Below, one piece after another: positions 1-9,810 of a DNA stretch of 64,000 nt. The notes beneath the pieces are model-generated. The model saw only the letters and a program-made list of their open reading frames with translations. It had not been told where the DNA came from and did no database searches. The first letter of the stretch is position 1. Every line of letters starts with the position of its first letter. The translations under genes were made by a program, and so were the position numbers. Origin of the DNA: Atlantibacter subterraneus (GTDB lineage Bacteria > Pseudomonadota > Gammaproteobacteria > Enterobacterales > Enterobacteriaceae); the NCBI RefSeq assembly GCF_007570865.1, contig NZ_VLPS01000005.1, forward strand, positions 372,001 to 436,000, written 5' to 3'.

Positions 1-351
1 TCGCGGATGGGGCCGGTGAATGAGGATGAGCGCAACGGGTTGCTTAATCACTCTTCGCTGTATGGCAAATATGAGGACGCGGTCGACCGCGAGTCCGCGT
101 ATGAAATGCTGCAAAAACGCGTGGCGGATGCACCGGAGCAAAGCAACGCGCCAGCGGCTAAAGGCGCTCAGGCGACAGAGGACGACGGCCTTATCGGCGG
201 GTTAAAAGATATTTTGTTCGGCAGCACCGGGCCGCGAGGCGGCAAGCGTGACGGCGTGGTGCAGACCATGGCAAAAAGCGCAGTACGCCAGGTGACCAAC
301 CAAATCGTGCGCGGGATGCTGGGGAGTATTCTGGGCGGCAGGCGGCGTTAG
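1..351 (+). CDS. yjgR: YjgR, HerA-like ATPase of the DUF853 family (C-terminal part only)
   Basis: The reading frame is open from the first base, so the gene starts to the left of the window and only its last ~116 codons are visible. The visible piece is the hydrophilic C-terminal tail: an ALA/Gln-rich linker, then a Gly/Arg-rich end ([15 protein letters not shown], finishing GGRRR). This tail matches the end of E. coli YjgR, a ~500-residue protein of the DUF853/HerA-FtsK ATPase superfamily whose Walker motifs would lie outside the window. The convergent neighbour lptG, in the same arrangement as in E. coli, supports the call. The cellular role of YjgR is not established. Identity is good; function is inferred from family only. 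Confidence 0.85.
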   Translation, partial: SRMGPVNEDERNGLLNHSSLYGKYEDAVDRESAYEMLQKRVADAPEQSNAPAAKGAQATEDDGLIGGLKDILFGSTGPRGGKRDGVVQTMAKSAVRQVTNQIVRGMLGSILGGRRR

Positions 352-376
352 CGGTTGGCTGGCGCAGGCAATAAAA

Positions 377-406
377 CAAAGGGTGCAATCTGCACCCCTT
401 GTCTTT
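377..406. terminator. Bidirectional terminator between yjgR and lptG
   Basis: GGGTGCA at 381-387 pairs with TGCACCC at 391-397 around a three-base loop. A-rich sequence precedes it and T-rich sequence follows, so it can stop transcription from both converging genes. Confidence 0.7.
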
Positions 407-1487
407 ACGACTTACGGATGAGTAGCCAGAGGCTGATCAGGAAGAAGCTGGCGCTTGGCAACAGCGCGCCCATTATCGGCGGGATGTTGTACACCAGGCT
501 CAGCGGGCCAAATATCTGGTCGAGCACGTAGAACAGGAAGCCGAAGCTAATCCCCGTTACCACCCGCACGCCCATCGGTACGCTACGCAGCGGGCCAAAG
601 ATAAACGACAGCGCCATCAGCATCATCACCGCCACGGAAAGCGGCTGGAAGATTTTGCTCCACATGTTGAGCTGATAACGGCTGGCATCCTGGCCGCTGG
701 ACTTCAGATAACGTACATACTCGCGCAGCCCGCTAATAGATAGCGCATCCGGGTCCAACGCCACCACGCCCAGTTTGTCCGGCGTAAGTTTGGTCTTCCA
801 GGTTCCGGTCACCGTCTGGGTGCCGGTGATCTGCTTATCATTGGTCAGATTAGATTCATCCACCTGTGACAGCTGCCAGACGCGCGTTTCCGGGTTAAAT
901 GTCGCGGTAGCGGCGTAGCGAACCGTCTGTAGACGACGCTGATCGTTAAACGAATAGATACTGATGCCGCCCAGCTCGTTATCGCCTTTTACGCGTTCGA
1001 TGTAGACAAAATTATTGCCGTCTTTCGCCCACAGGCCTTGCTGGGTGGAGAGCAGCGAACCGCCATACATCATCTGCGCACGGTAGTTACGCGCCATCTG
1101 TTCGCCCTGCGGCGCAACCCATTCACCAATCGCCATGGTCAGCAATACCAGCGGGATCGCGGTTTTCATTACTGACAGCGCTACCTGCATACGGGTAAAG
1201 CCGGATGCCTGCATCACCACCAGCTCGCTACGCTGAGCCAGCATGCCAAGCCCCAGCAATGCGCCGAGCAGCGCCGCCATCGGGAAGAAAATCTGCACGT
1301 CTTTCGGCATGCTAAGCAGGGTATACATCCCTGCACCAGTGGCGGAATAGCTCCCTTCACCGGTTCTTTTCAGCTGATCGACAAACTTGATCACGCCAGA
1401 AAGCGATACCAGCATGAACAGCGTCATCATGATGGTGTTAAAAATCGTTTTGCCGATATATCGGTCAAGTACGCTAAATCCCGGCAT
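405..1487 (-). CDS. lptG: LptG, LPS export ABC transporter permease
   Basis: Integral inner-membrane subunit of the LptB2FG transporter that extracts lipopolysaccharide from the inner membrane and feeds it to LptC-LptA-LptD. The product has 360 residues, the same length as E. coli LptG, with the expected plan: N-terminal membrane segments (from about residues 15, 55 and 95), a large periplasmic beta-jellyroll domain in the middle, and three C-terminal membrane segments ending LLIRKS. It begins MPGFSVLDRYIGKT, nearly the E. coli start. The gene overlaps the end of lptF by 14 bases, which implies translational coupling and stoichiometric production of the two permeases. Nothing unusual was seen. 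Confidence 0.98.
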   Translation of the reverse strand: MPGFSVLDRYIGKTIFNTIMMTLFMLVSLSGVIKFVDQLKRTGEGSYSATGAGMYTLLSMPKDVQIFFPMAALLGALLGLGMLAQRSELVVMQASGFTRMQVALSVMKTAIPLVLLTMAIGEWVAPQGEQMARNYRAQMMYGGSLLSTQQGLWAKDGNNFVYIERVKGDNELGGISIYSFNDQRRLQTVRYAATATFNPETRVWQLSQVDESNLTNDKQITGTQTVTGTWKTKLTPDKLGVVALDPDALSISGLREYVRYLKSSGQDASRYQLNMWSKIFQPLSVAVMMLMALSFIFGPLRSVPMGVRVVTGISFGFLFYVLDQIFGPLSLVYNIPPIMGALLPSASFFLISLWLLIRKS

Positions 1488-2586
1488 TCACCACTCCTCG
1501 ATGCGAAAAACGGCTGCGCAATTTACGCATCGGCACCGTATCCCACAAGTTCAGGCCGATCGCTAACGCCAGATACGCCAGGTTCACCGCCCACATCCAG
1601 ATCAGCGGGTCGAGCTTGCCTTTAGCGCCATTGGAGCGTAGTGATGTTTGCAGCAAGAAGAAGATTAAATACAGCAGCATCGCGGGCAGCATAGAAAGTA
1701 CGCGGCCCTGGCGCGGGTTCACCACGCTCAACGGCACCACCATCAGCGCCATGACGATAACGGCGAATACCAGCGTCAAACGCCAGTGAAATTCCGCGCG
1801 CGCCTGGCGTTTATCCGATTCCCACAGCGCTTTCATGCTCATCTGTTCAGAATCTTCAGGATCGAGCGCAACCGCCTGGTGGCCAATCACCGCTTTGTAA
1901 TCTTTAAAGTCTGTGATGCGGAAATCACGCAGCATCGCGGTGCCTTCAAAGCGGGTTCCCTGATTCAGGGTCACCACCTGAGTGCCGTCTTTGCGCTGTG
2001 ACAGCTCGCCGGAATCCGCCACCACGACGGAAGGCCGCGCATTCCCACGTGGCCGCAGTTGCGCCAGGAACACCTCATTAAATTTGCTGCCGTCAACGCT
2101 TTCAATAAACAGCACGGCGTTGCCGTCGGTGGCCTGCTGGAACTGCCCCTGCGCCAGCGCCGCCATGCCAGGGTTAGCTTTAGCTTCGGCCAGCACTTCA
2201 TCCTGATGACGGGACGACCAGGGGCTGGCCCACATCACGTTGACCGTCGCCACAATGCCGGTAAACAGCGCGAGGATCATCGCCGCTTTGACCAGCACCG
2301 CTTTACTCAGGCCGCAGGCATGCATCACCGTGATTTCACTCTCGGTATACAGTTTGCCCAGCGTCATCAGTAGCGCGAGAAACAGGCTTAAAGGAAGGAT
2401 CAGTTGCGCCATAGCAGGCACGCCTAAACCCAATAAGGAAAGCACCAAATTTGTCGGGATCTCGCCGTCGACTGCCGCACCCAAAATCCTGACGAGCTTC
2501 TGGCAAAAGAAGATCAGCAGCAGGATGAACAGTATCGCCAGTTGGCTTTTGAGCGTCTCCCGGACCAGATATCTTATGATTATCAC
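1474..2586 (-). CDS. lptF: LptF, LPS export ABC transporter permease
   Basis: Partner of LptG in the LptB2FG complex; both permeases contact the cytoplasmic ATPase LptB and pass LPS to periplasmic LptC/LptA. The N-terminus (MIIIRYLVRETLKSQL) is the same as in E. coli, which fixes the start. There are 370 residues against 366 in E. coli, the extra ones at the C-terminus (HRGVVNAGI). Six membrane segments surround a periplasmic jellyroll domain (about residues 115-260). The gene is divergent from pepA and is the first gene of a lptF-lptG operon. It is essential in E. coli. Confidence 0.98.
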   Translation of the reverse strand: MIIIRYLVRETLKSQLAILFILLLIFFCQKLVRILGAAVDGEIPTNLVLSLLGLGVPAMAQLILPLSLFLALLMTLGKLYTESEITVMHACGLSKAVLVKAAMILALFTGIVATVNVMWASPWSSRHQDEVLAEAKANPGMAALAQGQFQQATDGNAVLFIESVDGSKFNEVFLAQLRPRGNARPSVVVADSGELSQRKDGTQVVTLNQGTRFEGTAMLRDFRITDFKDYKAVIGHQAVALDPEDSEQMSMKALWESDKRQARAEFHWRLTLVFAVIVMALMVVPLSVVNPRQGRVLSMLPAMLLYLIFFLLQTSLRSNGAKGKLDPLIWMWAVNLAYLALAIGLNLWDTVPMRKLRSRFSHRGVVNAGI

Positions 2587-2854
2587 ATTAAATACGCCTG
2601 TGAATACGAGTCTTTTTGCAGGAAAATCGCTTGTTTCATGGCTTAAACGTCATTTATTCTCTTGAGTCGTCGAAAAGATCGCTAAGATATGTAAACTCAG
2701 CGGTAAGTACTTAAGATGTTGACGCGCCTAAACCGTAACAACATTCGTTAAGATTAACACGAAAGTCATCGCAACAGCGGAGCAAAGCGTTACGAAAGCG
2801 TTCAATTCTATCCGTAGCCGCCGTTGTTGTCTTTAAGATTCAGGAGCGTAGTGC
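2587..2854. promoter_or_regulatory. Divergent lptF / pepA promoter region
   Basis: A 268-base gap between two genes transcribed away from each other. It must hold the promoters of lptFG (minus) and pepA (plus), and its 2600-2780 part is AT-rich. The pepA ribosome-binding site GGAG lies at about 2843. No individual promoter element was clear enough to name; in E. coli lptFG has a sigma-E-dependent promoter, but no convincing copy was identified by eye. Confidence 0.5.
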
Positions 2855-4366
2855 ATGGAGTTCAGTGTAAAAAGCGGTAGCCCCGAAAAGCAGCGGAGTG
2901 CCTGCATTGTTGTCGGTGTTTTTGAGCCGCGCCGCCTCTCCCCGATAGCCGAGCAGCTGGATAAAATCAGCGACGGCTATATCAGCGCACTGCTGCGTCG
3001 CGGTGAACTGGAAGGCAAGCCAGGCCAAACCCTTCTGCTTCACCACGTTCCGAACGTGCTCTCTGAACGTATCTTGCTGATTGGCTGCGGTAAAGAGCGT
3101 GAACTGGATGAGCGCCAGTACAAGCAGGTGATCCAGAAAACCATTAACACCCTTAACGATACCGGTTCGATGGAAGCGGTGTGTTTCCTCACCGAACTGC
3201 ACGTTAAAGGCCGCAATACTTACTGGAAAGTGCGCCAGGCGGTGGAAACCGCGAAAGAGTCGCTTTACTGCTTCGATCAACTCAAAACCAACAAAAGCGA
3301 ACCGCGCCGTCCGCTGCGTAAGATGGTGTTCAACGTGCCGACGCGCCGTGAGCTGACCAGCGGCGAACGCGCTATCCAGCACGGCCTGGCGATTGCCTCC
3401 GGCATCAAGGCCGCGAAAGATTTAGGCAATATGCCGCCGAACATCTGCAACGCCGCGTACCTCGCCTCCCAGGCGCGCCAGCTGGCTGACTCGTTCAGCA
3501 AAAACGTGGTAACCCGCGTGATTGGCGAACAGCAGATGAAAGATCTCGGCATGCACTCCTACCTGGCAGTGGGCGCTGGCTCGCAGAACGAATCCCTGAT
3601 GTCGGTGATGGAATATAAAGGCAGCAGTGCGCCGGACGCCCGTCCGATCGTGCTGGTGGGCAAAGGCCTGACGTTTGACTCCGGCGGTATTTCCATCAAG
3701 CCATCCGAAGGCATGGACGAGATGAAATATGACATGTGCGGCGCGGCGGCGGTTTATGGCGTGATGCGCATGGTAGCGGAACTGCAACTGCCGCTGAACG
3801 TGATTGGCGTGCTGGCGGGCTGTGAAAACATGCCAGGCGGGCGGGCCTATCGTCCGGGCGATGTGCTGACCACCATGTCCGGGCAAACCGTAGAAGTGCT
3901 GAATACCGACGCCGAAGGCCGTCTGGTGCTGTGCGACGTGCTGACCTACGTCGAGCGCTTCGAGCCGGAAGTGGTGATTGATGTGGCGACGCTGACCGGT
4001 GCCTGCGTGATTGCCCTGGGCCATCACATTACCGGGTTGATGTCGAACCACAATCCGCTGGCCCACGAGCTGATCGGCGCTTCCGAACAGGCTGGCGACC
4101 GCGCATGGCGTTTACCGCTCAGCGATGAGTATTACGAACAGCTCGACTCTAACTTTGCGGATATGGCTAACATCGGCGGCCGTCCTGGCGGCGCGATCAC
4201 TGCCGGCTGCTTCCTGTCGCGTTTTACCCGCAAATACAACTGGGCGCACCTGGATATCGCCGGTACCGCCTGGCGCTCCGGTAAAGCCAAAGGCGCAACC
4301 GGGCGTCCGGTCGCGATGCTGGCGCAGTTCCTGTTGAACCGCGCCGGATTTAACGGCGAAGAATAA
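2855..4366 (+). CDS. pepA: PepA, leucyl aminopeptidase A / Xer accessory protein
   Basis: Hexameric cytosolic M17 metallo-aminopeptidase that removes N-terminal residues from peptides. In E. coli it is also a DNA-binding protein: it bends DNA at cer sites for Xer recombination and represses carAB. The product has 503 residues, exactly the E. coli length. The family signature NTDAEGRL occupies residues 350-357. The two-metal ligands are in their expected places (Lys270 and Asp275 in [11 protein letters not shown], Asp293, Asp352, Glu354). The N-terminal DNA-binding domain is intact. The start is supported by GGAG 12 bases upstream. The regulatory link to carAB is relevant because pyrBI and argI, other arms of carbamoyl-phosphate metabolism, lie about 10 kb away. 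Confidence 0.98.
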   Translation: MEFSVKSGSPEKQRSACIVVGVFEPRRLSPIAEQLDKISDGYISALLRRGELEGKPGQTLLLHHVPNVLSERILLIGCGKERELDERQYKQVIQKTINTLNDTGSMEAVCFLTELHVKGRNTYWKVRQAVETAKESLYCFDQLKTNKSEPRRPLRKMVFNVPTRRELTSGERAIQHGLAIASGIKAAKDLGNMPPNICNAAYLASQARQLADSFSKNVVTRVIGEQQMKDLGMHSYLAVGAGSQNESLMSVMEYKGSSAPDARPIVLVGKGLTFDSGGISIKPSEGMDEMKYDMCGAAAVYGVMRMVAELQLPLNVIGVLAGCENMPGGRAYRPGDVLTTMSGQTVEVLNTDAEGRLVLCDVLTYVERFEPEVVIDVATLTGACVIALGHHITGLMSNHNPLAHELIGASEQAGDRAWRLPLSDEYYEQLDSNFADMANIGGRPGGAITAGCFLSRFTRKYNWAHLDIAGTAWRSGKAKGATGRPVAMLAQFLLNRAGFNGEE

Positions 4367-4388
4367 CAGCGTACAGTAAGCATCCTGT

Positions 4389-4414
4389 CACAGCCCGGTT
4401 CTCGCCGGGCTGTG
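4389..4414. other. GC-rich hairpin in the pepA-holC gap
   Basis: CACAGCCCGG at 4389-4398 can pair with CCGGGCTGTG further on (to 4413), giving a ten-pair stem with a five-base loop. No T-run follows, so it may weaken read-through or protect the pepA mRNA 3' end rather than terminate fully. Confidence 0.5.
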
Positions 4415-4445
4415 CGTTTAAAGTCATCACAAGAAGCCCCATATT

Positions 4446-4901
4446 ATGAAGAGTGCAACCTTCTATCTGCTGGACAACGATACCCATCAGAACGGCCTGA
4501 GCGCCGTTGAACAACTGGTGTGTGAGATCGCCGCAGAACGCTGGCGGGCGGGTAAACGTCTTCTGATTGCCTGTGAAAACGAAGCCCAGGCGATTCGCCT
4601 TGATGAAGCGCTGTGGGCGCGCGATCCGGACAGTTTTGTGCCACATAACCTGGCGGGTGAAGGGCCGCGCGCCGGGGCGCCAGTCGAGTTAGCCTGGCCG
4701 CAAAAACGCGGCAGCAGCGCGCGCGATGTGCTGATCAGCCTGCTGCCGGGGTTTGCAGATTTTGCCACCGCTTTCCCGGAAGTGATAGACTTCGTCCCTT
4801 ACGAAGAAACCCAGAAACAACTGGCTCGCGAACGCTATAAAGCCTATCGCGTGGCTGGTTTCCACTTGACCACGGCCACCTACGGCGCCGCAAAGACATA
4901 G
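4446..4901 (+). CDS. holC: HolC, DNA polymerase III chi subunit
   Basis: Chi binds psi (HolD) in the clamp-loader complex and contacts single-stranded DNA-binding protein, helping the polymerase move from primase to clamp. The protein keeps the chi family landmarks: the N-terminal FYLLDND strand, [19 protein letters not shown], and [22 protein letters not shown] in the middle. It is 151 residues against about 147 in E. coli. The last four residues (GAAKT replacing the usual short end) come from a stop codon lying further downstream, leaving only five bases before the valS start. The gene is probably co-transcribed with valS as in E. coli. Confidence 0.97.
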   Translation: MKSATFYLLDNDTHQNGLSAVEQLVCEIAAERWRAGKRLLIACENEAQAIRLDEALWARDPDSFVPHNLAGEGPRAGAPVELAWPQKRGSSARDVLISLLPGFADFATAFPEVIDFVPYEETQKQLARERYKAYRVAGFHLTTATYGAAKT

Positions 4902-4906
4902 CAGAA

Positions 4907-7762
4907 ATGGAAAAGACATATAACCCACAAGATATCGAACAGCCGCTATACGAGCACTGGGAACAGCAGGGCTACTTTAAACCCAATGGCGACGAAAGCC
5001 AGGAAAGCTTCTGCATCATGATCCCGCCGCCGAACGTCACCGGCAGTTTGCATATGGGTCACGCCTTCCAGCAAACCATCATGGACACCATGATCCGCTA
5101 TCAGCGCATGCAGGGCAAAAACACCCTGTGGCAGGCGGGCACCGACCACGCCGGTATCGCCACCCAGATGGTGGTTGAGCGCAAAATTGCCGCCGAAGAG
5201 GGCAAAACCCGTCACGACTATGGCCGCGATGCGTTCATCGACAAAATCTGGCAGTGGAAAGCAGAATCCGGCGGCACCATTACCCGCCAGATGCGCCGTC
5301 TGGGCAACTCCGTGGACTGGGAGCGCGAGCGCTTCACCATGGATGAAGGCCTGTCCAACGCGGTGAAAGAAGTGTTCGTGCGCCTGTATCAGGAAGACCT
5401 GATTTACCGCGGCAAGCGCCTGGTAAACTGGGACCCGAAACTGCGCACCGCGATCTCCGATCTGGAAGTGGAAAACCGCGAGTCTAAAGGCTCGATGTGG
5501 CACATCCGCTATCCGCTGGCCGACGGCGCGAAAACCGCTGACGGCAAAGATTATCTGGTTGTTGCCACCACCCGTCCGGAAACCCTGCTGGGCGATACCG
5601 GCGTAGCCGTTAACCCGGAAGATCCGCGCTACAAAGATCTGATCGGCAAATTCGTGGTGCTGCCGTTGGTTAACCGCCGCATTCCGGTTGTTGGCGACGA
5701 GCACGCCGATATGGAGAAAGGCACCGGCTGCGTGAAAATCACCCCGGCGCACGACTTCAACGACTACGAAGTGGGCCGTCGTCACGCCCTACCGATGATC
5801 AACATTCTGACCTTTGACGGCGATATCCGTGAAAGCGCAGAAGTGTACGACACCAAAGGCAACGAATCCGACGTTTACTCCAGTGAGATCCCGGCGCAGT
5901 TCCAGAAGATGGAACGCTTTGCCGCGCGTAAAGCCGTTGTGGCGGCCATTGATGAACTCGGCCTGCTGGAAGAGATCAAACCGCACGACCTGACGGTTCC
6001 TTATGGCGATCGCGGCGGCGTGGTTATCGAACCGATGCTGACCGACCAGTGGTACGTGCGCGCCGACGTGCTGGCGAAACCGGCCGTGGAAGCGGTGGAA
6101 AACGGCGATATCCAGTTCGTGCCTAAGCAGTATGAAAACATGTACTTCTCCTGGATGCGTGACATTCAGGACTGGTGTATCTCCCGCCAGCTGTGGTGGG
6201 GCCACCGTATTCCGGCGTGGTATGACGACCAGGGCAACGTGTACGTGGGCCGTAGCGAAGACGAAGTGCGCCAGCAAAACAACTTGGGCGCGGACGTTGC
6301 GCTGCGTCAGGACGAAGACGTGCTGGACACCTGGTTCTCCTCCGCGCTGTGGACGTTCTCTACCCTCGGCTGGCCGGAAAACACCGACGCGCTGCGTCAG
6401 TTCCACCCGACCAGCGTGATGGTGTCCGGCTTCGACATCATCTTCTTCTGGATTGCCCGCATGATCATGATGACCATGCACTTCATCAAAGATGAAAACG
6501 GCAAGCCGCAAGTGCCGTTCCACACGGTATACATGACCGGCCTGATCCGCGATGACGAAGGCCAGAAGATGTCCAAATCCAAGGGTAACGTGATTGACCC
6601 GCTGGACATGGTGGACGGTATCTCCCTGGAAGAGCTGCTGGAAAAACGCACCGGCAACATGATGCAGCCGCAGCTGGCCGAGAAAATCCGCAAGCGCACC
6701 GAGAAGCAGTTCCCGAACGGCATTGAGCCGCACGGCACCGATGCCCTGCGCTTCACCCTGGCGGCGCTGGCCTCTACCGGCCGCGATATTAACTGGGATA
6801 TGAAGCGTCTTGAAGGCTATCGCAACTTCTGTAACAAGCTGTGGAACGCCAGCCGCTTTGTGCTGATGAATACCGAAGATCAGGATTGCGGCTTCAACGG
6901 CGGCGAGAAAGTGCTGTCTCTGGCAGATCGCTGGATCCTGGCGGAATTCAACCGCACCGTGAAAGCCTACCGTGAAGCGCTGGATAGCTACCGTTTCGAT
7001 ATCGCAGCGGGCATCCTGTATGAGTTCACCTGGAACCAGTTCTGCGACTGGTATCTGGAACTCACCAAGCCGGTAATGAACGGCGGTTCTGAAGCGGAAC
7101 TGCGCGGCACCCGCAATACGCTGGTCAACGTGCTGGAAGGTCTGCTGCGCCTGGCGCACCCGATTATTCCGTTTATCACCGAGACCATCTGGCAGCGCGT
7201 GAAAGTGCTGAAAGGCATCGATGCCGATACCATCATGCTGCAACCGTTCCCGGCTTACGACGTGGCGCTGGATGACGAAGCGGCGCGTACCGATACCGAA
7301 TGGCTGAAGCAGGCGATTGTGGCAGTGCGTAATATCCGCGCGGAAATGAACATCGCGCCGAGCAAACCGCTGGACGTGCTGCTGCGCGGTGCCAGCGCCG
7401 ATGCTCAGCGCCGCGTGAACGATAACCGCAGCTTCCTGCTGAACCTGGCGCGTCTGCAAAGTATCACTCTGCTGGACGACGGCGACAAAGGCCCGGTGTC
7501 GGTGACCAAAATCATCGACGGCGCGGAATTGCTGATCCCGATGGCAGGTCTTATCGATAAATCCGCTGAGCTGGCGCGTCTGGCCAAAGAAGTGGAAAAA
7601 GTTGAGATCGAAATCGGCAAGATCGAAAGCAAGCTGGGCAACGAAGGCTTTGTAGCCCGCGCGCCGGAAGCGGTGGTGGCGAAAGAGCGCGAGCGTCTGC
7701 AGGCGTTCCATGATGCCAAAGCGACGCTGATTGAGCAGCAGGGCGTGATTGCCGCGCTGTAA
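4907..7762 (+). CDS. valS: ValS, valine-tRNA ligase
   Basis: Class I aminoacyl-tRNA synthetase that charges tRNA-Val and edits misactivated threonine. It has 951 residues, as in E. coli. The HIGH-type signature [12 protein letters not shown] occupies residues 41-52 and KMSKSKGN begins at Lys554. The CP1 editing domain lies between about residues 190 and 390, the anticodon-binding domain follows residue 680, and the C-terminus carries the characteristic coiled coil ([20 protein letters not shown]). It starts five bases after holC stops, so it probably shares its transcript. A strong terminator follows. Confidence 0.99.
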   Translation: MEKTYNPQDIEQPLYEHWEQQGYFKPNGDESQESFCIMIPPPNVTGSLHMGHAFQQTIMDTMIRYQRMQGKNTLWQAGTDHAGIATQMVVERKIAAEEGKTRHDYGRDAFIDKIWQWKAESGGTITRQMRRLGNSVDWERERFTMDEGLSNAVKEVFVRLYQEDLIYRGKRLVNWDPKLRTAISDLEVENRESKGSMWHIRYPLADGAKTADGKDYLVVATTRPETLLGDTGVAVNPEDPRYKDLIGKFVVLPLVNRRIPVVGDEHADMEKGTGCVKITPAHDFNDYEVGRRHALPMINILTFDGDIRESAEVYDTKGNESDVYSSEIPAQFQKMERFAARKAVVAAIDELGLLEEIKPHDLTVPYGDRGGVVIEPMLTDQWYVRADVLAKPAVEAVENGDIQFVPKQYENMYFSWMRDIQDWCISRQLWWGHRIPAWYDDQGNVYVGRSEDEVRQQNNLGADVALRQDEDVLDTWFSSALWTFSTLGWPENTDALRQFHPTSVMVSGFDIIFFWIARMIMMTMHFIKDENGKPQVPFHTVYMTGLIRDDEGQKMSKSKGNVIDPLDMVDGISLEELLEKRTGNMMQPQLAEKIRKRTEKQFPNGIEPHGTDALRFTLAALASTGRDINWDMKRLEGYRNFCNKLWNASRFVLMNTEDQDCGFNGGEKVLSLADRWILAEFNRTVKAYREALDSYRFDIAAGILYEFTWNQFCDWYLELTKPVMNGGSEAELRGTRNTLVNVLEGLLRLAHPIIPFITETIWQRVKVLKGIDADTIMLQPFPAYDVALDDEAARTDTEWLKQAIVAVRNIRAEMNIAPSKPLDVLLRGASADAQRRVNDNRSFLLNLARLQSITLLDDGDKGPVSVTKIIDGAELLIPMAGLIDKSAELARLAKEVEKVEIEIGKIESKLGNEGFVARAPEAVVAKERERLQAFHDAKATLIEQQGVIAAL

Positions 7763-7780
7763 GCGTTTAGGTTGAACGAA

Positions 7781-7809
7781 AAAGCCGGGTTTGTTAACCC
7801 GGCTTTTTT
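7781..7809. terminator. Terminator after valS
   Basis: AAAGCCGGGTT (7781-7791) pairs with AACCCGGCTTT (7796-7806) around a four-base loop and is followed by a T-run. The A-run on the other side also lets it serve yjgN, which converges on it. Confidence 0.9.
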
Positions 7810-7842
7810 ATTGATATCGACTCAGTAACTTCATTCTAAAGA

Positions 7843-9030
7843 TTAAGTAAAAGGAATAGTGACTATCAGCCCGCGTGACAGCACCGTCATGAACCCTAAC
7901 TTCATTACCTCGTCTGAATCCTGAATGTCCTCAAGAGATCCAATAACTTCACTATGGGAAGCCATATACCGTAGTAAACGTATTTTAGCCCAGGGATAAG
8001 CCAGGCCACATGTCACTGCAACCAACGCAAAGTTGCTTAACAGTAGCCATACCATGTGAGAGAAATTTAACGTTGATGAGAAGCGAATGTTATTGCCTAA
8101 CGTTAATGCTGACCAAAAATAATTGCGGCAGGCAGTCAATAAATACCCAACGCACACCAGAATGGCCAGAAAATAAATTAAATAGCTTGTGACGATAACG
8201 TCAATATGGTTTGCAAAAATGTTCGCTTCGATTTCCGACTGGCTTAACCCAGACATGATTGAAAGTGAAACCTCTGAAAATAGGGGTGCATTAATCTTTA
8301 TTAATACCCCAATAAACGGTAATAGCATCAAATAACTTAACATGCTTATCTTTATGCACTGTTTAGTGTTAATGAATGCAGAAAACCGTAAGTTACCGAA
8401 TGAGGATGAGCCAGCGAACATTCTCATCCACATCGCCATAGATATTCCATTGATAATGCCAAGTAAAATAAACGCCATCAGCACCAGTATTATAGTATTT
8501 ACGATCAATCCGTTGAGACTATCGGGTGAAGGCATTGCTTTCATAAATCCAAATAAAATCAAAGCGCAAGCAATCATCAGTAACAGCGGGCAACCCATCA
8601 TTACCCACCATGCTCGTAGCAGAGAGCAATGAAAAGAAAAGCGGATACCATTTAACCTGGTCATTAACGCCTGATAGCGCAAACTCAGCACAATACCCCA
8701 TGGAATAAACAGCACAAAAAGAAGCAACATGATACTGGCGGCAACGGCTTTTTGATTTACCAACACCACAACAAATATAACGTATAAGATAAAAAACAGT
8801 AGCCAACTAACAAAAATCGCGCTGCCCTTTGCATGATAGCTAAAAAAGGCACCTGACAACTCTGTTTTCGAACAAATATATTTCCTGGTTTTCACCACCG
8901 CCCAGGGAAGATAAATCCCAAGCGTAATTATCGTCAAGAAAGCATTAACTAACCAGATACCAAAATACTCAATCCCTTTGCCATGAAAAACAAAGGTGTG
9001 TCGCCTGTCGGCATTTTTTTCCAGATCCAT
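7843..9030 (-). CDS. yjgN: YjgN, DUF898 multi-pass inner-membrane protein
   Basis: A 395-residue membrane protein with about eight hydrophobic segments (for example LVNAFLTIITLGIYLPWAVV near residue 27 and IFVSWLLFFILYVIFVVVLV near 70). It has the repeated short motif LGIYLPWAVVKTRKY and VTCGLAYPWAKIRLLRYM, typical of DUF898/YjgN. E. coli YjgN is almost the same length and also sits next to valS. No biochemical function is known. The gene is visibly richer in A and T than valS or yjgM on either side, and uses many rare-looking codons. This may reflect foreign origin or relaxed constraint. An SD-like AAGGGAC precedes the ATG. Confidence 0.88.
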   Translation of the reverse strand: MDLEKNADRRHTFVFHGKGIEYFGIWLVNAFLTIITLGIYLPWAVVKTRKYICSKTELSGAFFSYHAKGSAIFVSWLLFFILYVIFVVVLVNQKAVAASIMLLLFVLFIPWGIVLSLRYQALMTRLNGIRFSFHCSLLRAWWVMMGCPLLLMIACALILFGFMKAMPSPDSLNGLIVNTIILVLMAFILLGIINGISMAMWMRMFAGSSSFGNLRFSAFINTKQCIKISMLSYLMLLPFIGVLIKINAPLFSEVSLSIMSGLSQSEIEANIFANHIDVIVTSYLIYFLAILVCVGYLLTACRNYFWSALTLGNNIRFSSTLNFSHMVWLLLSNFALVAVTCGLAYPWAKIRLLRYMASHSEVIGSLEDIQDSDEVMKLGFMTVLSRGLIVTIPFT

Positions 9031-9210
9031 TTCGCTACAGTCCCTTAGCCATAAAATAATTTACTCGTGTTCGCATTTACTATTGCAACACAGCCATTAA
9101 GTAAGTTAAATGCATAACCGGCTCAGAAGCATTTTTTTCAGAATCTTGCGAATAGAAATTAACAGTGGTATTAAAGGCGATACATTTTGTTAATTTTTCT
9201 GAGCGCTGTC

Positions 9211-9714
9211 ATGACCATAGCTACCCGGGTTGACCTCTCGTTGCGCCCGATCGCCCCTCACGATAATGCCGCCATTGCGAGCGTCATCCGTACTGTTTCC
9301 GCTGAGTACGGCTTAACTGCCGACAAAGGCTACACCGTGGCCGATCCCACCCTGGATACTCTGTACGAACTTTATAGCCAGCCGGGGCACGCCTACTGGG
9401 TGGTCGTACGAGACGGAAAAGTGGTCGGCGGCGGCGGCGTTGCGCCGCTGTCATGCAGCGAGCCGGATATCTGCGAGCTGCAAAAGATGTATTTTTTGCC
9501 GGAAGCGCGCGGTCAGGGCCAGGCCAAGAAACTGGCGCTGATGGCGATGGATTTCGCTAAACAGCAGGGCTTTACCCGCTGCTATCTGGAAACCACCGCT
9601 TTCCTGAAAGAAGCCATCGCGCTGTATGAGCACCTGGGGTTTTCCCGTATCAGCGAACCGCTCGGCTGTACCGGTCATGTGGATTGCGAAGTGCGGATGC
9701 TGAAAAGCCTCTGA
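9211..9714 (+). CDS. yjgM: YjgM, GNAT-family N-acetyltransferase
   Basis: A 167-residue protein of the GCN5-related acetyltransferase fold, the same length as E. coli YjgM. The acetyl-CoA pyrophosphate-binding motif A is clear ([20 protein letters not shown]), followed by [20 protein letters not shown] and the C-terminal [12 protein letters not shown]. The chosen start is ATG at 9211, preceded by a GAG at good distance; an in-frame TTG at 9187 would add eight hydrophobic residues not found in the family. The acceptor is not shown by the sequence; published work on E. coli YjgM concerns amino-acid-type acceptors, but that was not checked here. Confidence 0.9.
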   Translation: MTIATRVDLSLRPIAPHDNAAIASVIRTVSAEYGLTADKGYTVADPTLDTLYELYSQPGHAYWVVVRDGKVVGGGGVAPLSCSEPDICELQKMYFLPEARGQGQAKKLALMAMDFAKQQGFTRCYLETTAFLKEAIALYEHLGFSRISEPLGCTGHVDCEVRMLKSL

Positions 9715-9744
9715 TCTCTCTTCTCTGAGCGTGTTCCCGCGTAT

Positions 9745-9786
9745 AAAAAACCTCGCCTCTGTTCATCAGGAGGCGAGGTTTTTTTG
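9745..9786. terminator. Bidirectional terminator after yjgM
   Basis: AACCTCGCCT (9749-9758) pairs with AGGCGAGGTT (9771-9780), with an A-run before and a T-run after. It serves yjgM and the convergent minus-strand gene at 9811. Confidence 0.9.
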
Positions 9787-9810
9787 CTCAAGGCATCATG
9801 TTGAGGTGCT

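Noticed and set aside
4389-4414. Calling the pepA-holC hairpin a Rho-independent terminator
   Set aside because: No T-run follows the stem.
5789-7711. A 640-codon open frame on the minus strand opposite valS
   Set aside because: It is the antisense reading of a GC-rich conserved gene; the translation is rich in His, Gln, Arg and Val without domain features and has no start region.
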